The notes below the pieces were generated by a model that was given only the letters and a program-made list of their open reading frames with translations, had not been told where the DNA came from and searched no databases. This document shows positions 9,081 through 18,700 of a stretch of 64,000 nt of DNA, one piece after another. Numbering within the stretch: the stretch's first letter is position 1; each line of letters opens with the position of its first letter. The position numbers and the translations under genes are program-made. Source of the stretch: Sphingobacteriaceae bacterium (GTDB taxonomy: Bacteria > Bacteroidota > Bacteroidia > B-17B0 > Aurantibacillaceae). The DNA lies in contig NVQB01000001.1 in assembly GCA_002319075.1 (NCBI GenBank), positions 1,426,001 to 1,490,000 on the forward strand. The letters are read 5' to 3'.

Positions 9081-10049
9081 TTATTGTTTAACCCCATCAG
9101 GAATTGTAAGCAATTTAATAATTTCTTCGGGTTTAATTTTTGTAATGCAATCGCAGTCTTTTTTTTGCTGGCAATCAGGGCAATTTTCATCGGCCACTAA
9201 AACATTTGCTTTTTTGCCAAGAGGCATCCACCTTCCCGGGTGAATTGGACGTTTAGGCGAAAATAATCCCACGGCATTTTTATTAAGTGCGGCGGCAATG
9301 TGCAATGGTCCGGTACTTGCAGCTACTAGTCCATCTGCTTTATTAATAAAAGCAATAAACTGTTGTAACGCTAATTGACCTGTTATATCTGTTGCCTTAT
9401 GATTTCCTTCTAAAAACTCTTTCATCAGTTCGCCGTCCTGTTTTGTTCCGCTGATAAAAACTTTAAATTTCTCAGGAGGAAGTAACTCAATTAGCTTTTT
9501 AAAATTATCAAGACCCCACTCTTTCGCACTTCCCTTAGATTTAGGATGAAGAATAAGATTAAATTTCGTTTTATCAATCAGAAGATCATATTTTTCTTCC
9601 AGCTTTGGAATCTTTGTAAATCCGTAATACTTCTGCACACCCTCTAATAAAACGTCAGAATTAATATTTAGAAAGCTTAAAAGTTTCAAATTAAGCTGTG
9701 CCTCATGCAGATCGGATTTTCTTCGAGAAAGTTTTACTAATTTATTGCAAGTAAGCCAATGATAAATACGGTTTGTGGTACCCACGCGTAGGGGAATTCT
9801 CGCAGCTTTCGCAAGTTCAGCAATTTTCTTTTTTGGAAAAACATGAAGAAAAATATCCGCTTGATACTTTTGAATAAACTTAATCTGTTCTTTTGGAGCA
9901 AGTTTTTCTATGTCATCATAATTTATAAACCCATCTACAAATTCACTCAACGCAACTATCTCTTTTGTATAAGTTCTGCCTAAAAAAAATACCGTACTTT
10001 GCGGATACTGCGCTTTAATGAGGCCTGCCATAGGCAGCGTCAACACCAC
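9081..10049 (-). CDS. Glycosyltransferase family 9 (ADP-heptose:LPS heptosyltransferase-like)
   Basis: 322 residues from the GTG at 10049. GT9 features include VAASTGPLHIAAAL (donor-binding GxxH-type loop), LGRTYTKEI and a Cys-rich C-terminus (CPDCQQKKDCDC) found in many Bacteroidota members. The enzyme probably adds heptose or another sugar to the lipopolysaccharide core on the cytoplasmic face. The conserved first strand is encoded upstream of this GTG: the same frame reads KIILSRTDSIGDVV (10050-10085) and stays open to a TGA at 10113-10115, but contains no ATG, GTG or TTG. The true start is therefore uncertain (see findings). It follows the GT2 gene with essentially no gap. Confidence 0.85.
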   Translation of the reverse strand: MVLTLPMAGLIKAQYPQSTVFFLGRTYTKEIVALSEFVDGFINYDDIEKLAPKEQIKFIQKYQADIFLHVFPKKKIAELAKAARIPLRVGTTNRIYHWLTCNKLVKLSRRKSDLHEAQLNLKLLSFLNINSDVLLEGVQKYYGFTKIPKLEEKYDLLIDKTKFNLILHPKSKGSAKEWGLDNFKKLIELLPPEKFKVFISGTKQDGELMKEFLEGNHKATDITGQLALQQFIAFINKADGLVAASTGPLHIAAALNKNAVGLFSPKRPIHPGRWMPLGKKANVLVADENCPDCQQKKDCDCITKIKPEEIIKLLTIPDGVKQ

Positions 10050-10089
10050 ATCACCAATACTGTCGGTACGACTCAGGATGATCTTAAAA

Positions 10090-10857
10090 TTATTTTCGAA
10101 GGTTTTGATAAGTCAGTGTTCTGATTTTTTTATATTTTAAATAAGCTGCATAAGCAGAAATTTTCGAGATCTGATACCCTGCTTTTCCATCCAGGAAACC
10201 AAGATGTAGTAAATAATGGTCTACAAATTTTGCAATGGGATTAACAACTAATTTATAAAACGGAGCGCGTTTACCCCTCTCTACATAAGCTTTAGAGGCA
10301 ATAGTCGTAAAGTACTCTACTTGTTTATAATGGTCTTCGGTAGAATAATAACTGTAGTGTAAAATATCTCCTTTTAAATGTCCGGTATTTTTATCCCCGG
10401 CAAATAACTCGTATTTGTCGTGAGGATTAATGCCCGTCCAGTGTCCTTTACGTCTGTCACACAACCTCAGCTTAGAATCCGGATACCATCCGCAGTGTTT
10501 TACCCAATGTCCACAATAATTCGTGAGACGATCAAGGTAATAGCCATCCTTTTCAAAATTCTCTTTTGTCTTTTTTATTGAAGCTTTTAAGGTTTCATCC
10601 AGAGCTTCATCGGCATCTAAAGATAAAATATGCGGGTTGGAAGCGTAAGTGATAGCCCGGTTTTTTTGTTGTATGTGTCCATCAAAAGCATGTTGAAAGA
10701 ACTTTACTCCGTGCTTTTCGCAAATAGCCTGGGTTTTATCCTTACTAAAAGAATCGAGTACAACAATTTCGTCCGCCACTTCTTTTACAGAAAGCAGGCA
10801 GCGTTCGATGTTTTTCTCTTCGTTAAAGGTGATTATAACAACAGATAATTTTATCAC
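10090..10857 (-). CDS. Glycosyltransferase family 2, WaaE/LgtF-like
   Basis: 255 residues from a GTG start. The N-terminal VVIITFNEEKNIERCL and the DAD metal-binding motif at 81-83 (ILSLDADEAL) define an inverting GT-A glycosyltransferase of family 2. The stretch LTNYCGHWVKHCGWYPD followed by KLRLC matches the WaaE/KdtX/LgtF branch, which adds a glucose-type sugar to the inner lipopolysaccharide core. Its C-terminus (KYKKIRTLTYQNLRK) looks complete. It is the first gene of a presumed minus-strand unit with GT9 and SDR genes, divergent from the TMTC-like gene with a 44-bp shared promoter region. Confidence 0.9.
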   Translation of the reverse strand: MIKLSVVIITFNEEKNIERCLLSVKEVADEIVVLDSFSKDKTQAICEKHGVKFFQHAFDGHIQQKNRAITYASNPHILSLDADEALDETLKASIKKTKENFEKDGYYLDRLTNYCGHWVKHCGWYPDSKLRLCDRRKGHWTGINPHDKYELFAGDKNTGHLKGDILHYSYYSTEDHYKQVEYFTTIASKAYVERGKRAPFYKLVVNPIAKFVDHYLLHLGFLDGKAGYQISKISAYAAYLKYKKIRTLTYQNLRK

Positions 10858-10889
10858 GGCGTAAAAGTACCAAATTTTACAGAACTCTT

Positions 10890-10897
10890 TATATTTG
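10890..10897 (+). promoter_or_regulatory. -7 element before the TMTC-like gene
   Basis: TATATTTG is a perfect TAnnTTTG match ending 4 bases before the GTG start at 10902. If used, the mRNA would be leaderless or nearly so. No convincing -33 TTG was found at the right distance. Confidence 0.5.
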
Positions 10898-10901
10898 CAG
10901 A

Positions 10902-12731
10902 GTGCAGGACTATTTAAAGAAACTATTTAAAGAGCATCTTATTTTATCGCTGGCTTTGATTGCCACAGCGGCAATTTATTCTAAGCTCCTGTTTTTTGGC
11001 CATATCAGTTGGGATGATCCTGAAATGGTTTTTAAAAACTCCGAGGTAAAATCATTTGATCTAAAAGGTTTTTTCACAAGTCATTATATTGGAAATTATA
11101 TTCCGGTTACTATGTTAGTGCATGCACTTGGCTGGACATTCTTTGAAGGATCAGGAGGCGGTCATCATTTCCTGAATATTTTGTTTCATCTATTAAATGG
11201 CGTTTTGGTTTACCAGTTAAGCAAACGTCTCTTTCAAAATGAAACCATTTCAAATATAGCGGCGCTGATCTTTTTACTGCATCCCCTGCAGGTAGAATCT
11301 GTTGCCTGGATCAGTGAGCTAAAAAACGTACTCTCGTGTACCTTTTACCTCGCGGGACTTTTAAGCTACCTGAAGTTTACAGAAAGCGAAAATAAAAAGT
11401 ATTATATTTTTTGTTTTTTATTTTTTGTCTTAGGATGTCTGAGCAAATCTTCTGTGGTAGTTTTACCATTAAGTTTAATTTGTTTGGATCTGATTCGGAC
11501 CAAAAGTTTTTCTTTAAAATTTTTAGTCAATAAAATTCCGCTTCTTACTCTTTCGCTTATTTTTGGGATCATTAATATCAAGACACAAACGGCGGATCTA
11601 TTTATCAATCATGCCCACGAATTTCCCTACTACCAGCGCTTTGGATTTGCCGGATTTGCACTCTTAAACTATCTCTTATTCTTTTTAGCTCCGGTAAATT
11701 TAAGTGTTATCTATCCTTACCCGGAAATAAAATCACAGGTTTTTGTTCTTGGATTTACACTACTAGCAGTAATTGCCGGGCTAGTCTTTATGTGGATTAG
11801 AAAAACCAATTATATTTTGACCGGCATTCTTTTATTCATTCTTGTAAATCTTGTACTTGTTCTGCAAATTCTGCCGTTCGGAGAAGTATTAAATGCTGAC
11901 CGGTACATGTACGTTCCAATAATTGGATTTGCATGGCTTTTGGGAATTTTAGTCTCCCGTTTAAAAACGAAATCTTTTGTACTACCAATAGTTTTAATCG
12001 TGCTTTTTTCAGTACTCACATATGCAAGAACGGCCGTTTGGAAAAGTTCGATCGTTTTATTTGAAGACATTTTAAAAAAATACCCGGATCAGTTTATTGC
12101 TCTTAATAGTGCAGGAGTAGAAAGTATGTTTTTGAATGAAGACATAAAAGCGCTGGAGTATTTCAATAAGGCAACAAGTGTTGCTCCCCGTAATTATAAA
12201 GGCTTCTATAACCGTGGCCTGTTGCTTTTGAAGAATAATAAGCCAGAGCAGGCCATCAAAAGTTTTAATCAAACGCTCGATCTATATGAGTATACCAAAG
12301 CATATACCGGCAGAGCTGCGGCCTATTACATGCTTGGAGACATTCCAAAAGCCATGAATGACGCGAATCGCGCTCTCGAAAATGATAAAACGAATGCGAA
12401 GGCCCATTTTATTCTAGCCAATTGTTATAACGATATGAATCGTTTGGATGAAGCTATGCAGGAATACAATAAAGCTATAGCGCTTAATAAGGACGAAGCA
12501 GATTTTTATTTTAAACGGGCTATAACTTTTGGAAAAAAGCAGGATTTCAGTTCGTGTTTGAATGATCTCATAGTTTGTCTTGAATTAAATCCGAATTACT
12601 GGGAAGCCCATTATTGGAAGGGTGTAGCAAAAGTAAATTTGAAACAAAATCCTTGTGAAGATTTTAAAATCGCTGCACAACATAATTTTGAACCGGCTAT
12701 AAACGCATACTCTAAATATTGCCAACACTAG
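10902..12731 (+). CDS. Polytopic membrane protein with C-terminal TPR repeats (TMTC/PMT-like)
   Basis: 609 residues from a GTG start. Residues 1-~390 carry about ten hydrophobic segments, with the acidic pair in ISWDDPEMV (38-39) after the first one and HPLQVESVAWISELKNVLS at about 130-150. Both are hallmarks of the TMTC/protein-O-mannosyltransferase-like (GT-C) family. Residues ~405-600 contain four to five TPR units (for example NYKGFYNRGLLLLKNNKPEQA and AKAHFILANCYNDMNRLDEA). A lipid-linked-sugar transferase acting on exported proteins or glycans is an inference. A nitrilase-family gene starts six bases after its stop. Confidence 0.75.
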   Translation: MQDYLKKLFKEHLILSLALIATAAIYSKLLFFGHISWDDPEMVFKNSEVKSFDLKGFFTSHYIGNYIPVTMLVHALGWTFFEGSGGGHHFLNILFHLLNGVLVYQLSKRLFQNETISNIAALIFLLHPLQVESVAWISELKNVLSCTFYLAGLLSYLKFTESENKKYYIFCFLFFVLGCLSKSSVVVLPLSLICLDLIRTKSFSLKFLVNKIPLLTLSLIFGIINIKTQTADLFINHAHEFPYYQRFGFAGFALLNYLLFFLAPVNLSVIYPYPEIKSQVFVLGFTLLAVIAGLVFMWIRKTNYILTGILLFILVNLVLVLQILPFGEVLNADRYMYVPIIGFAWLLGILVSRLKTKSFVLPIVLIVLFSVLTYARTAVWKSSIVLFEDILKKYPDQFIALNSAGVESMFLNEDIKALEYFNKATSVAPRNYKGFYNRGLLLLKNNKPEQAIKSFNQTLDLYEYTKAYTGRAAAYYMLGDIPKAMNDANRALENDKTNAKAHFILANCYNDMNRLDEAMQEYNKAIALNKDEADFYFKRAITFGKKQDFSSCLNDLIVCLELNPNYWEAHYWKGVAKVNLKQNPCEDFKIAAQHNFEPAINAYSKYCQH

Positions 12732-12737
12732 TTTATT

Positions 12738-13541
12738 ATGAAAGTTACACTTATTCAAACAGAGCTTACCTGGGAAAATCGCGAAAAAAATCTTGAGCAT
12801 TTTGACGCGTTACTTTCATCCATTACTGAAAAAACCGATTTAATTGTTTTGCCTGAAATGTTTACCACTGGGTTTTCAATGCAGCCGCAGAAAGTTGCGG
12901 AAGCCTCGGATAGTGTAACTCTAGAATGGTTAAAGAAAAAGGCAAAAGCAACAAAGGCTGTAATTATTGGAAGCGTTGCTGTGCAAGAAAACGGAAATTA
13001 TTACAACCGGCTGTTTTGGGTAGAACCTTCGGGAGAGGTAAAAACTTACGACAAACGTCATCTATTTCGCATGGCGAAAGAAGATGAACATTACACAGCA
13101 GGCAACAAAAAAATTACGGGCACATTTGAAGATTGGAAAATCCGTCCGCTTATATGTTACGACCTTCGTTTTCCGGTGTGGAGCAGAAACAGGTTTACAG
13201 TTGATAATAAGCAGGTAACAGGGGGCAGTTGGGACTATGATGTTTTAATTTACGTAGCAAATTGGCCAGAGGTTCGTAATCATCCCTGGAAACAACTCTT
13301 AATTGCCCGCGCTATAGAAAACCAGTGTTATGTTATTGGTGTAAATCGTATTGGAAAAGATGGTAACGATTTTTCACATTCTGGTGATAGCGTTGTTATT
13401 AATCCCCGCGGAGAAATTATCAGTAAAACAAAAGCGCATACAGAGAGCGTAGAAACCATTGAGCTGGATAAAAACTACCTGGAAGATTTTAGAAAAATTT
13501 TTCCTGTAGGATTAGACGCTGATGAGTTTGATCTAAATTAG
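12738..13541 (+). CDS. Carbon-nitrogen hydrolase, omega-amidase (YafV/NIT2)-like
   Basis: 267 residues. The nitrilase-superfamily triad is visible: Glu-40 (LPEMFTTGF), Lys-106 (YDKRHLFR) and Cys-140 (LICYDLRFP). The sequence around Lys and Cys and the total length are those of omega-amidases, which hydrolyse 2-oxoglutaramate or 2-oxosuccinamate formed by transamination and act in metabolite repair. The substrate is inferred by family only. It begins six bases after the TMTC-like gene, so the two are probably co-transcribed without an obvious functional link. A small palindrome GATCTAA-A-TTAGATC overlaps its stop codon. Confidence 0.88.
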   Translation: MKVTLIQTELTWENREKNLEHFDALLSSITEKTDLIVLPEMFTTGFSMQPQKVAEASDSVTLEWLKKKAKATKAVIIGSVAVQENGNYYNRLFWVEPSGEVKTYDKRHLFRMAKEDEHYTAGNKKITGTFEDWKIRPLICYDLRFPVWSRNRFTVDNKQVTGGSWDYDVLIYVANWPEVRNHPWKQLLIARAIENQCYVIGVNRIGKDGNDFSHSGDSVVINPRGEIISKTKAHTESVETIELDKNYLEDFRKIFPVGLDADEFDLN

Positions 13542-13719
13542 ATCCATACTTTTAACATTTTTATTTCCGACGCCAAATTCACTTTTTAATGGGTGAAACC
13601 GGGCTTCTATTGAGTAAACGGATTCATTCTCCGAACTTTGCCAATTAAATTATAATTTTTGATCTAAATCAGAAAATCCTCCCAACCCTTTTTCAAATCT
13701 CCTTGTATTTGTCATATGT

Positions 13720-13754
13720 AAAGGAGTAAGCCGAAAATCCTAAAAGAGTACGCA
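13720..13754 (+). promoter_or_regulatory. Conserved leader element, copy 1
   Basis: The segment AAAGGAG-TAAGCC-GAAAATCCT followed by AAAAGAGTACGCA lies 20 bases upstream of the ATG at 13774. It recurs in near-identical form at 20740-20775 upstream of the paralogous gene, with only one-base gaps. The words AGGA and TCCT can pair. It matches no RNA element that I recognise. Confidence 0.5.
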
Positions 13755-13773
13755 ACAAATTAAACATTTACCC

Positions 13774-15594
13774 ATGAAAAAATTTACTCAAAAACTATTT
13801 GCTACGTGTTTACTTCTGACTGCACTATTATCCGGTTTAAATACAAAAGCCCAAACGCCAAACATTCATGTAACTTTTCCCTATTGCTCTAACGGCTTAG
13901 GAATTACTGCATGGATTACCCCGGGAATGCCTGGCGCCACGAGTTATTCCTGGAACGTTATTGGAGTAACTTCTTCAACACAAACAACCGCTATGTGTCT
14001 GCCAACGCAAACTACTCTGTCTTCTGATAACGATAGTATCTTTTTAGACTTTCCTTGCCCGGGTATGGGCACTTTCACTATAGTTTGCGAAGGATACAAT
14101 TCAAGTAATACCTTACTAGGTACGATAACCCAAACATTTGTTCCCACAACCCCTCCCGGCATAGGTATTAGCTCAAGTCCGAGTTATACGGCCGGCGTTT
14201 GTATGGGAGCTCCTGTAACAGTTACGGCATGGGGAGCTGTAAGTTACACATGGAGCAACGGATCTAATAATATTTCAACAACATATAATCCTTATCCTTC
14301 GGTAAGTTCCATTACAGTTGTTGGAACAACAAGTGCGGGATGCACCGCCCAAGCTGTGTATATGCAACCTACTTTTATATATCCTAATATTAATATATCT
14401 GGGCCCTCTAACGGAAATGTCTGCCAGGGATCAAGCACCACATTAACTGCGTCTGGTTTAAGTTCTTACAGCTGGACAGGTACTGGAGTAACGACCCCAA
14501 CACTTAGCATTAATGTGACTGGTCTTTGTCAACAATACACCGTTACGGGAAATGATGTAAATGGTTGTGCAGGAACAATGACTGCACATATTTGCGTGGA
14601 CACTACCTGCGCTTACGTTTGGCCTGGCGATGCAAACAGTGACGGCTTAGTAGACAATACCGATGCACTTGAAATTGGATTAGCTTATTTAGAAACAGGT
14701 CCTTCGAGAAGTCCGGGTGGAAATCTTTTTTCAAGTCAGTTTGCCACAGCATCGGGTTGGACGGGATTTGGAAGCACAGGTAAGCGTAAAGTACACGTGG
14801 ATTGTAATGGTGATGGAACAATTGACATGGGGGATACAGTGGCTATATACAATAACTACTCTTTAACACATAGCTTTAAACCATCAGAATCATCTAATAC
14901 ACCCGACATATCTCTTCTTGTAAGCAGTGTACAGCAAGGAGGCTGGAACAAAGCAGACATTATACTTGGAAGCTCCAGTACTCCTATTAGTCAGCTTTAC
15001 GGTTTAGCTTTCGACATTAATTTCGACAATACTTTAATTGAAACTAACTCAGCATACATCACTTATTCGTCCTCCTTTTTAAATGCCTCAACCACAAATG
15101 TGCAGTTCCGAAAAACAAATTTCACTAACGGTAAAGTATATGGCGCAAGTGTACGTACCAATGGAACGGAAGTAAATGGAAATGGTAAAATTGGAGAATT
15201 TTGGTTTAAGGTGAAAGACAATGTAGCGGGAACAGCTATCCATTTATCGACTTCTAATTCTCAAAAGATTGGAAAAAGCGGCGTTAAACTGCCCCTGGCC
15301 GGAGGATCAATTTCTCCAGTGATTGAAGCTAAAACAGTTGGATTAAATGAAATTAATTTATACAGTTCAGTTTCTTATTTCCCAAATCCTGCTTCTACTG
15401 AAGTAACATTAACAAGCGGAACTACTGTTGAAATAAGCTATGGAATCGTTGATATTCTTGGCAGAGAAGTTAAAAACGGAACTTTTAGTAACACTACAAA
15501 ACTAGATGTTTCAACACTTCAAAACGGATCTTATCTTATTCGTCTTTCGGCCGGATCAGAAGTAACTTATAAAAAACTAGTAATAGACAAATAA
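13774..15594 (+). CDS. Secreted Ig-like / dockerin-like / cohesin-like protein with T9SS type A tail
   Basis: 606 residues. The signal peptide ends NTKAQ near 27. Ig/PKD-like segments with paired Cys fill ~30-275. At ~283-365 two EF-hand loops (DANSDGLVDNTD and DCNGDGTIDMGD) with an intervening helix region form a dockerin-like pair. At ~375-515 a beta-rich module (SQLYGLAFDINFDNTLIE, VYGASVRTN, GKIGEFWFKVKD) resembles a cohesin fold. The tail from ~535 (SYFPNPASTEVTL to YKKLVID) is a type A T9SS sorting domain. It is the first member of a tandem cluster; the protein encoded at 20796-22583 has the same order of modules. Surface assembly through calcium-dependent self-association is inference. 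Confidence 0.8.
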   Translation: MKKFTQKLFATCLLLTALLSGLNTKAQTPNIHVTFPYCSNGLGITAWITPGMPGATSYSWNVIGVTSSTQTTAMCLPTQTTLSSDNDSIFLDFPCPGMGTFTIVCEGYNSSNTLLGTITQTFVPTTPPGIGISSSPSYTAGVCMGAPVTVTAWGAVSYTWSNGSNNISTTYNPYPSVSSITVVGTTSAGCTAQAVYMQPTFIYPNINISGPSNGNVCQGSSTTLTASGLSSYSWTGTGVTTPTLSINVTGLCQQYTVTGNDVNGCAGTMTAHICVDTTCAYVWPGDANSDGLVDNTDALEIGLAYLETGPSRSPGGNLFSSQFATASGWTGFGSTGKRKVHVDCNGDGTIDMGDTVAIYNNYSLTHSFKPSESSNTPDISLLVSSVQQGGWNKADIILGSSSTPISQLYGLAFDINFDNTLIETNSAYITYSSSFLNASTTNVQFRKTNFTNGKVYGASVRTNGTEVNGNGKIGEFWFKVKDNVAGTAIHLSTSNSQKIGKSGVKLPLAGGSISPVIEAKTVGLNEINLYSSVSYFPNPASTEVTLTSGTTVEISYGIVDILGREVKNGTFSNTTKLDVSTLQNGSYLIRLSAGSEVTYKKLVIDK

Positions 15595-15600
15595 TTACTA

Positions 15601-15642
15601 AAGTATCCTCTTTATAAAAAAAGAAAGAGGATACTTTATTTT
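15601..15642 (+). terminator. Rho-independent terminator
   Basis: A perfect 13-bp stem (AAGTATCCTCTTT paired with AAAGAGGATACTT, loop of ten bases) is followed by TATTTT. It starts seven bases after the stop at 15594. Confidence 0.85.
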
Positions 15643-15734
15643 AAGGAAAACGTTCTTTTCTTATTTATAAATAATCTCATCTATAATTTTTTTACACTAT
15701 ATAATCAACTAAACACCCACCAAAAGTCCCAACC

Positions 15735-18700
15735 ATGAAAAAAACAATCCTCCTATTCAGTTTACTGTGTTGCCTCTTAGGATTCAGCACTATGAACGCT
15801 CAGGCGCCTTCCATGGTGCTTTCACCGCAAAACCAATGCTTTAGTGCATCCGGTACAACCGCAACTGCTTATGTAGCTTCTGGCTTCCCCGGGGCAACAT
15901 CCTTCAGCTGGGCAGCAATTTCTGATAGTTGTGTTGCAAGCATAACAAGCTATTCGAATGGAGGATTTGTAACTATTAATTATCCGTGTTGCGGCAATTA
16001 TACAGTTCTTTGCGCTGGATTTAACGGTTCAGTAGGTATTGGCGTTATCACACAGACAGCATCCATTTCATGCAGTTCCGGTTCTTCCGTTTCGATAAGC
16101 GGGGCCAATTCAACATGTAATGGAACATCTGTTATATTAACAGGATCGGGTTCATCTAGTTATACCTGGATGCCGGGAGTTTCACACAGTACTTCCATAG
16201 CCGTCACTCCAACAGCTTCAAGCTGCTATACCCTTTACGGAACCACCTGCAGCGGAATTAGCTCCGCCGTAAAATGCGTCTCTGTGAACTTTTCGCCGAT
16301 CTTTATATCTGGAAATCAAAGTATATGTGCAGGATATGGCGCGACTTTAAGTGCATTGGGAGCATCCAGTTATACCTGGTACACAAGCCAGGGAACATAT
16401 ACCGGAAGTACAATTGTTTTAACACCGTCAGTAACAAGTTGCTATAGCGTAATCGCGACTACCAGCGCGGGATGTACAGGCTATTCCGGAGGATGCATCA
16501 CAGTTTCGTCAGGAAGTGCCAGTCCTTTAATAAGTGGTAATATGAATTTATGCCAGGGATCATCCACAGCGTTATATGCTTCGGGAGCAAGCAGCTACAC
16601 ATGGTTACCGGGAGGATCTAACTCTACTACACTTTCCGTTATATCTCCAAGCACAACAACTTGCTATACGCTCATCGGTGCAGGCTGCTCAGGGACTTCG
16701 TCAGCCGTAAGATGCGTAACGGTTAACCCAATTCCTGTTTTATCTGTATCTGGTAACACCTCTATTTGCGCAGGCAACGGCTCTACTTTAACGGCAGGTG
16801 GAGCCTCTACTTACACATGGTATACCTCACAAGGTACCTTTACAGGAAGTACTATTGTGTTAACTCCAACAGCAACAGCCTGCTATACCTTGGCAGGAAG
16901 ATCATTGTCAGGATGTACAGGTTACTTAGCTGGCTGTATTAGCGTTTTTGCTCCAAATCCAATTACAATTAGTGGCACATCCGTTATTTGTCCGGGTGCT
17001 ACGGCCTATCTTTACGCCTCCGGTTCAAGCAACTATACCTGGACACCAGGTGGAATCTCAGGAGACAGCATAGCAGTTACACCATCTGTTTCAACCTGCT
17101 ATTATGCATTTGGCACCTCTACAACGGGCTGCGTAAGTTACGGGTACAAATGTGTAACCGTGCAAGCAGATTCCATTTCTATTTATGGATCGAGTGGCAT
17201 TTGTTCGGGAAATAATTTAATATTGTATGCATCCGGTGGATCTAACTATACCTGGACTCCGGGAGGTTCCAATTCTTCATCTATTGTTGTAAGTCCTACC
17301 ACCAGCGCTTGCTATACATTAACAGGATTAAGCTGCTCCGGACTTTCTTCAGCCGTAAAATGTGTTTCAGTTTCACCAGCACCCGTTATTTCGGTGAGTG
17401 GCGCTACAAGTATTTGTTCAGGATATGGGACTACCTTAACTGCAAGCGGCGCATCGTATTATACGTGGTACACTTCGCAAGGAACATACACTGGTTCAAC
17501 CATTGTGTTAACCCCAACCGCAACTGCATGCTACAGTCTCGTAGGTTACAGTAGTTCATCATGTCCTGGTTACGCCGCAGGTTGTATCACTGTACAAAAT
17601 TCAATAAATCTAACAGTTAGCGGTGACACTGCTTTGTGTAAGGGTATGACTACAACTTTAACGGCTGCAGGAGCAAACACTTACACCTGGTTCCCTTCAG
17701 GATATGTTGGAAGTAGTATTGTGGTTACACCTACAGCAACCACCTGCTTCACGCTTGTTGGATACAGCCCAAATTCCTGCGGATCAGTTATTTCAAAAGT
17801 TGTTTGTGTTACTGTTTCAGGCTCACCTGTGATTACTACCAGCAGTCCGGTTTTCTGCGCAGGACAATCAAACACCTTACATGCTTTTGGAGCAACGTCT
17901 TACACCTGGTACCCTTACAATGTAACAGGAGCAAATATAGTGATTACACCTAGCGTTGGAAGTTGTTATACGGTTGTTGGAACTAATTCCACCGGCTGCA
18001 ACGGGTATGCTACAGGGTGCTATTCAGTGCTTCCTGCACCAACTGTGAGCGTGATCGGAAGTAATCTTATTTGTGCTGGCGCTCCTACAACGCTCACCGC
18101 TGTTGGCGCGCAAACTTATACCTGGTATCCTTCGAATACAAGCGGAGCCAGTATTGCTGTTAATCCTCTTACGCCGACTTGCTACACTGTTGTAGGCACA
18201 AACTATGGTTGTACAGGTTACGCTGTAAAGTGTTTATCAGTGCAAACAGGTCCAACATTAACAGTAATCGGAAACAATCAAATTTGCGCAGGCTCCACAA
18301 CAACTTTGTCAGCAAGTGGGGCTTCCAGTTACACCTGGTTGCCAGGTAATTTAACCGGAGCTTCTATTGCAGTTTCTCCAAGTGTGAGCACATGCTACAC
18401 GGTTGTGGGTACACACTCTGCCGGCTGTGTTGGACTGGGATATCACTGCGTAAGTTTAGCGCCGAATCCGAATATTGCTGTTTATTCAAGCAGTGTAGTT
18501 TGCGCCGGAAGTCAGTTACTACTGCATGCTTTTGGTGCTGCGACTTACACGTGGTTACCTTATAACATTTCTGACACTTCCATAGTAATTAGTCCAAGTG
18601 TAAGTAATTGTTATACAGTGTTAGGAACAAGTGCTGCGGGATGTACAGGCTCTGCAATAGGTTGTTTTTCTGTTATCCCCTCTTCTACACTCTTTGTTAC

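Noticed and set aside
13712-13754. Shared leader element as a known riboswitch (c-di-GMP, preQ1, SAM types)
   Set aside because: The conserved cores of those classes are not present; it is kept only as an unassigned conserved element.
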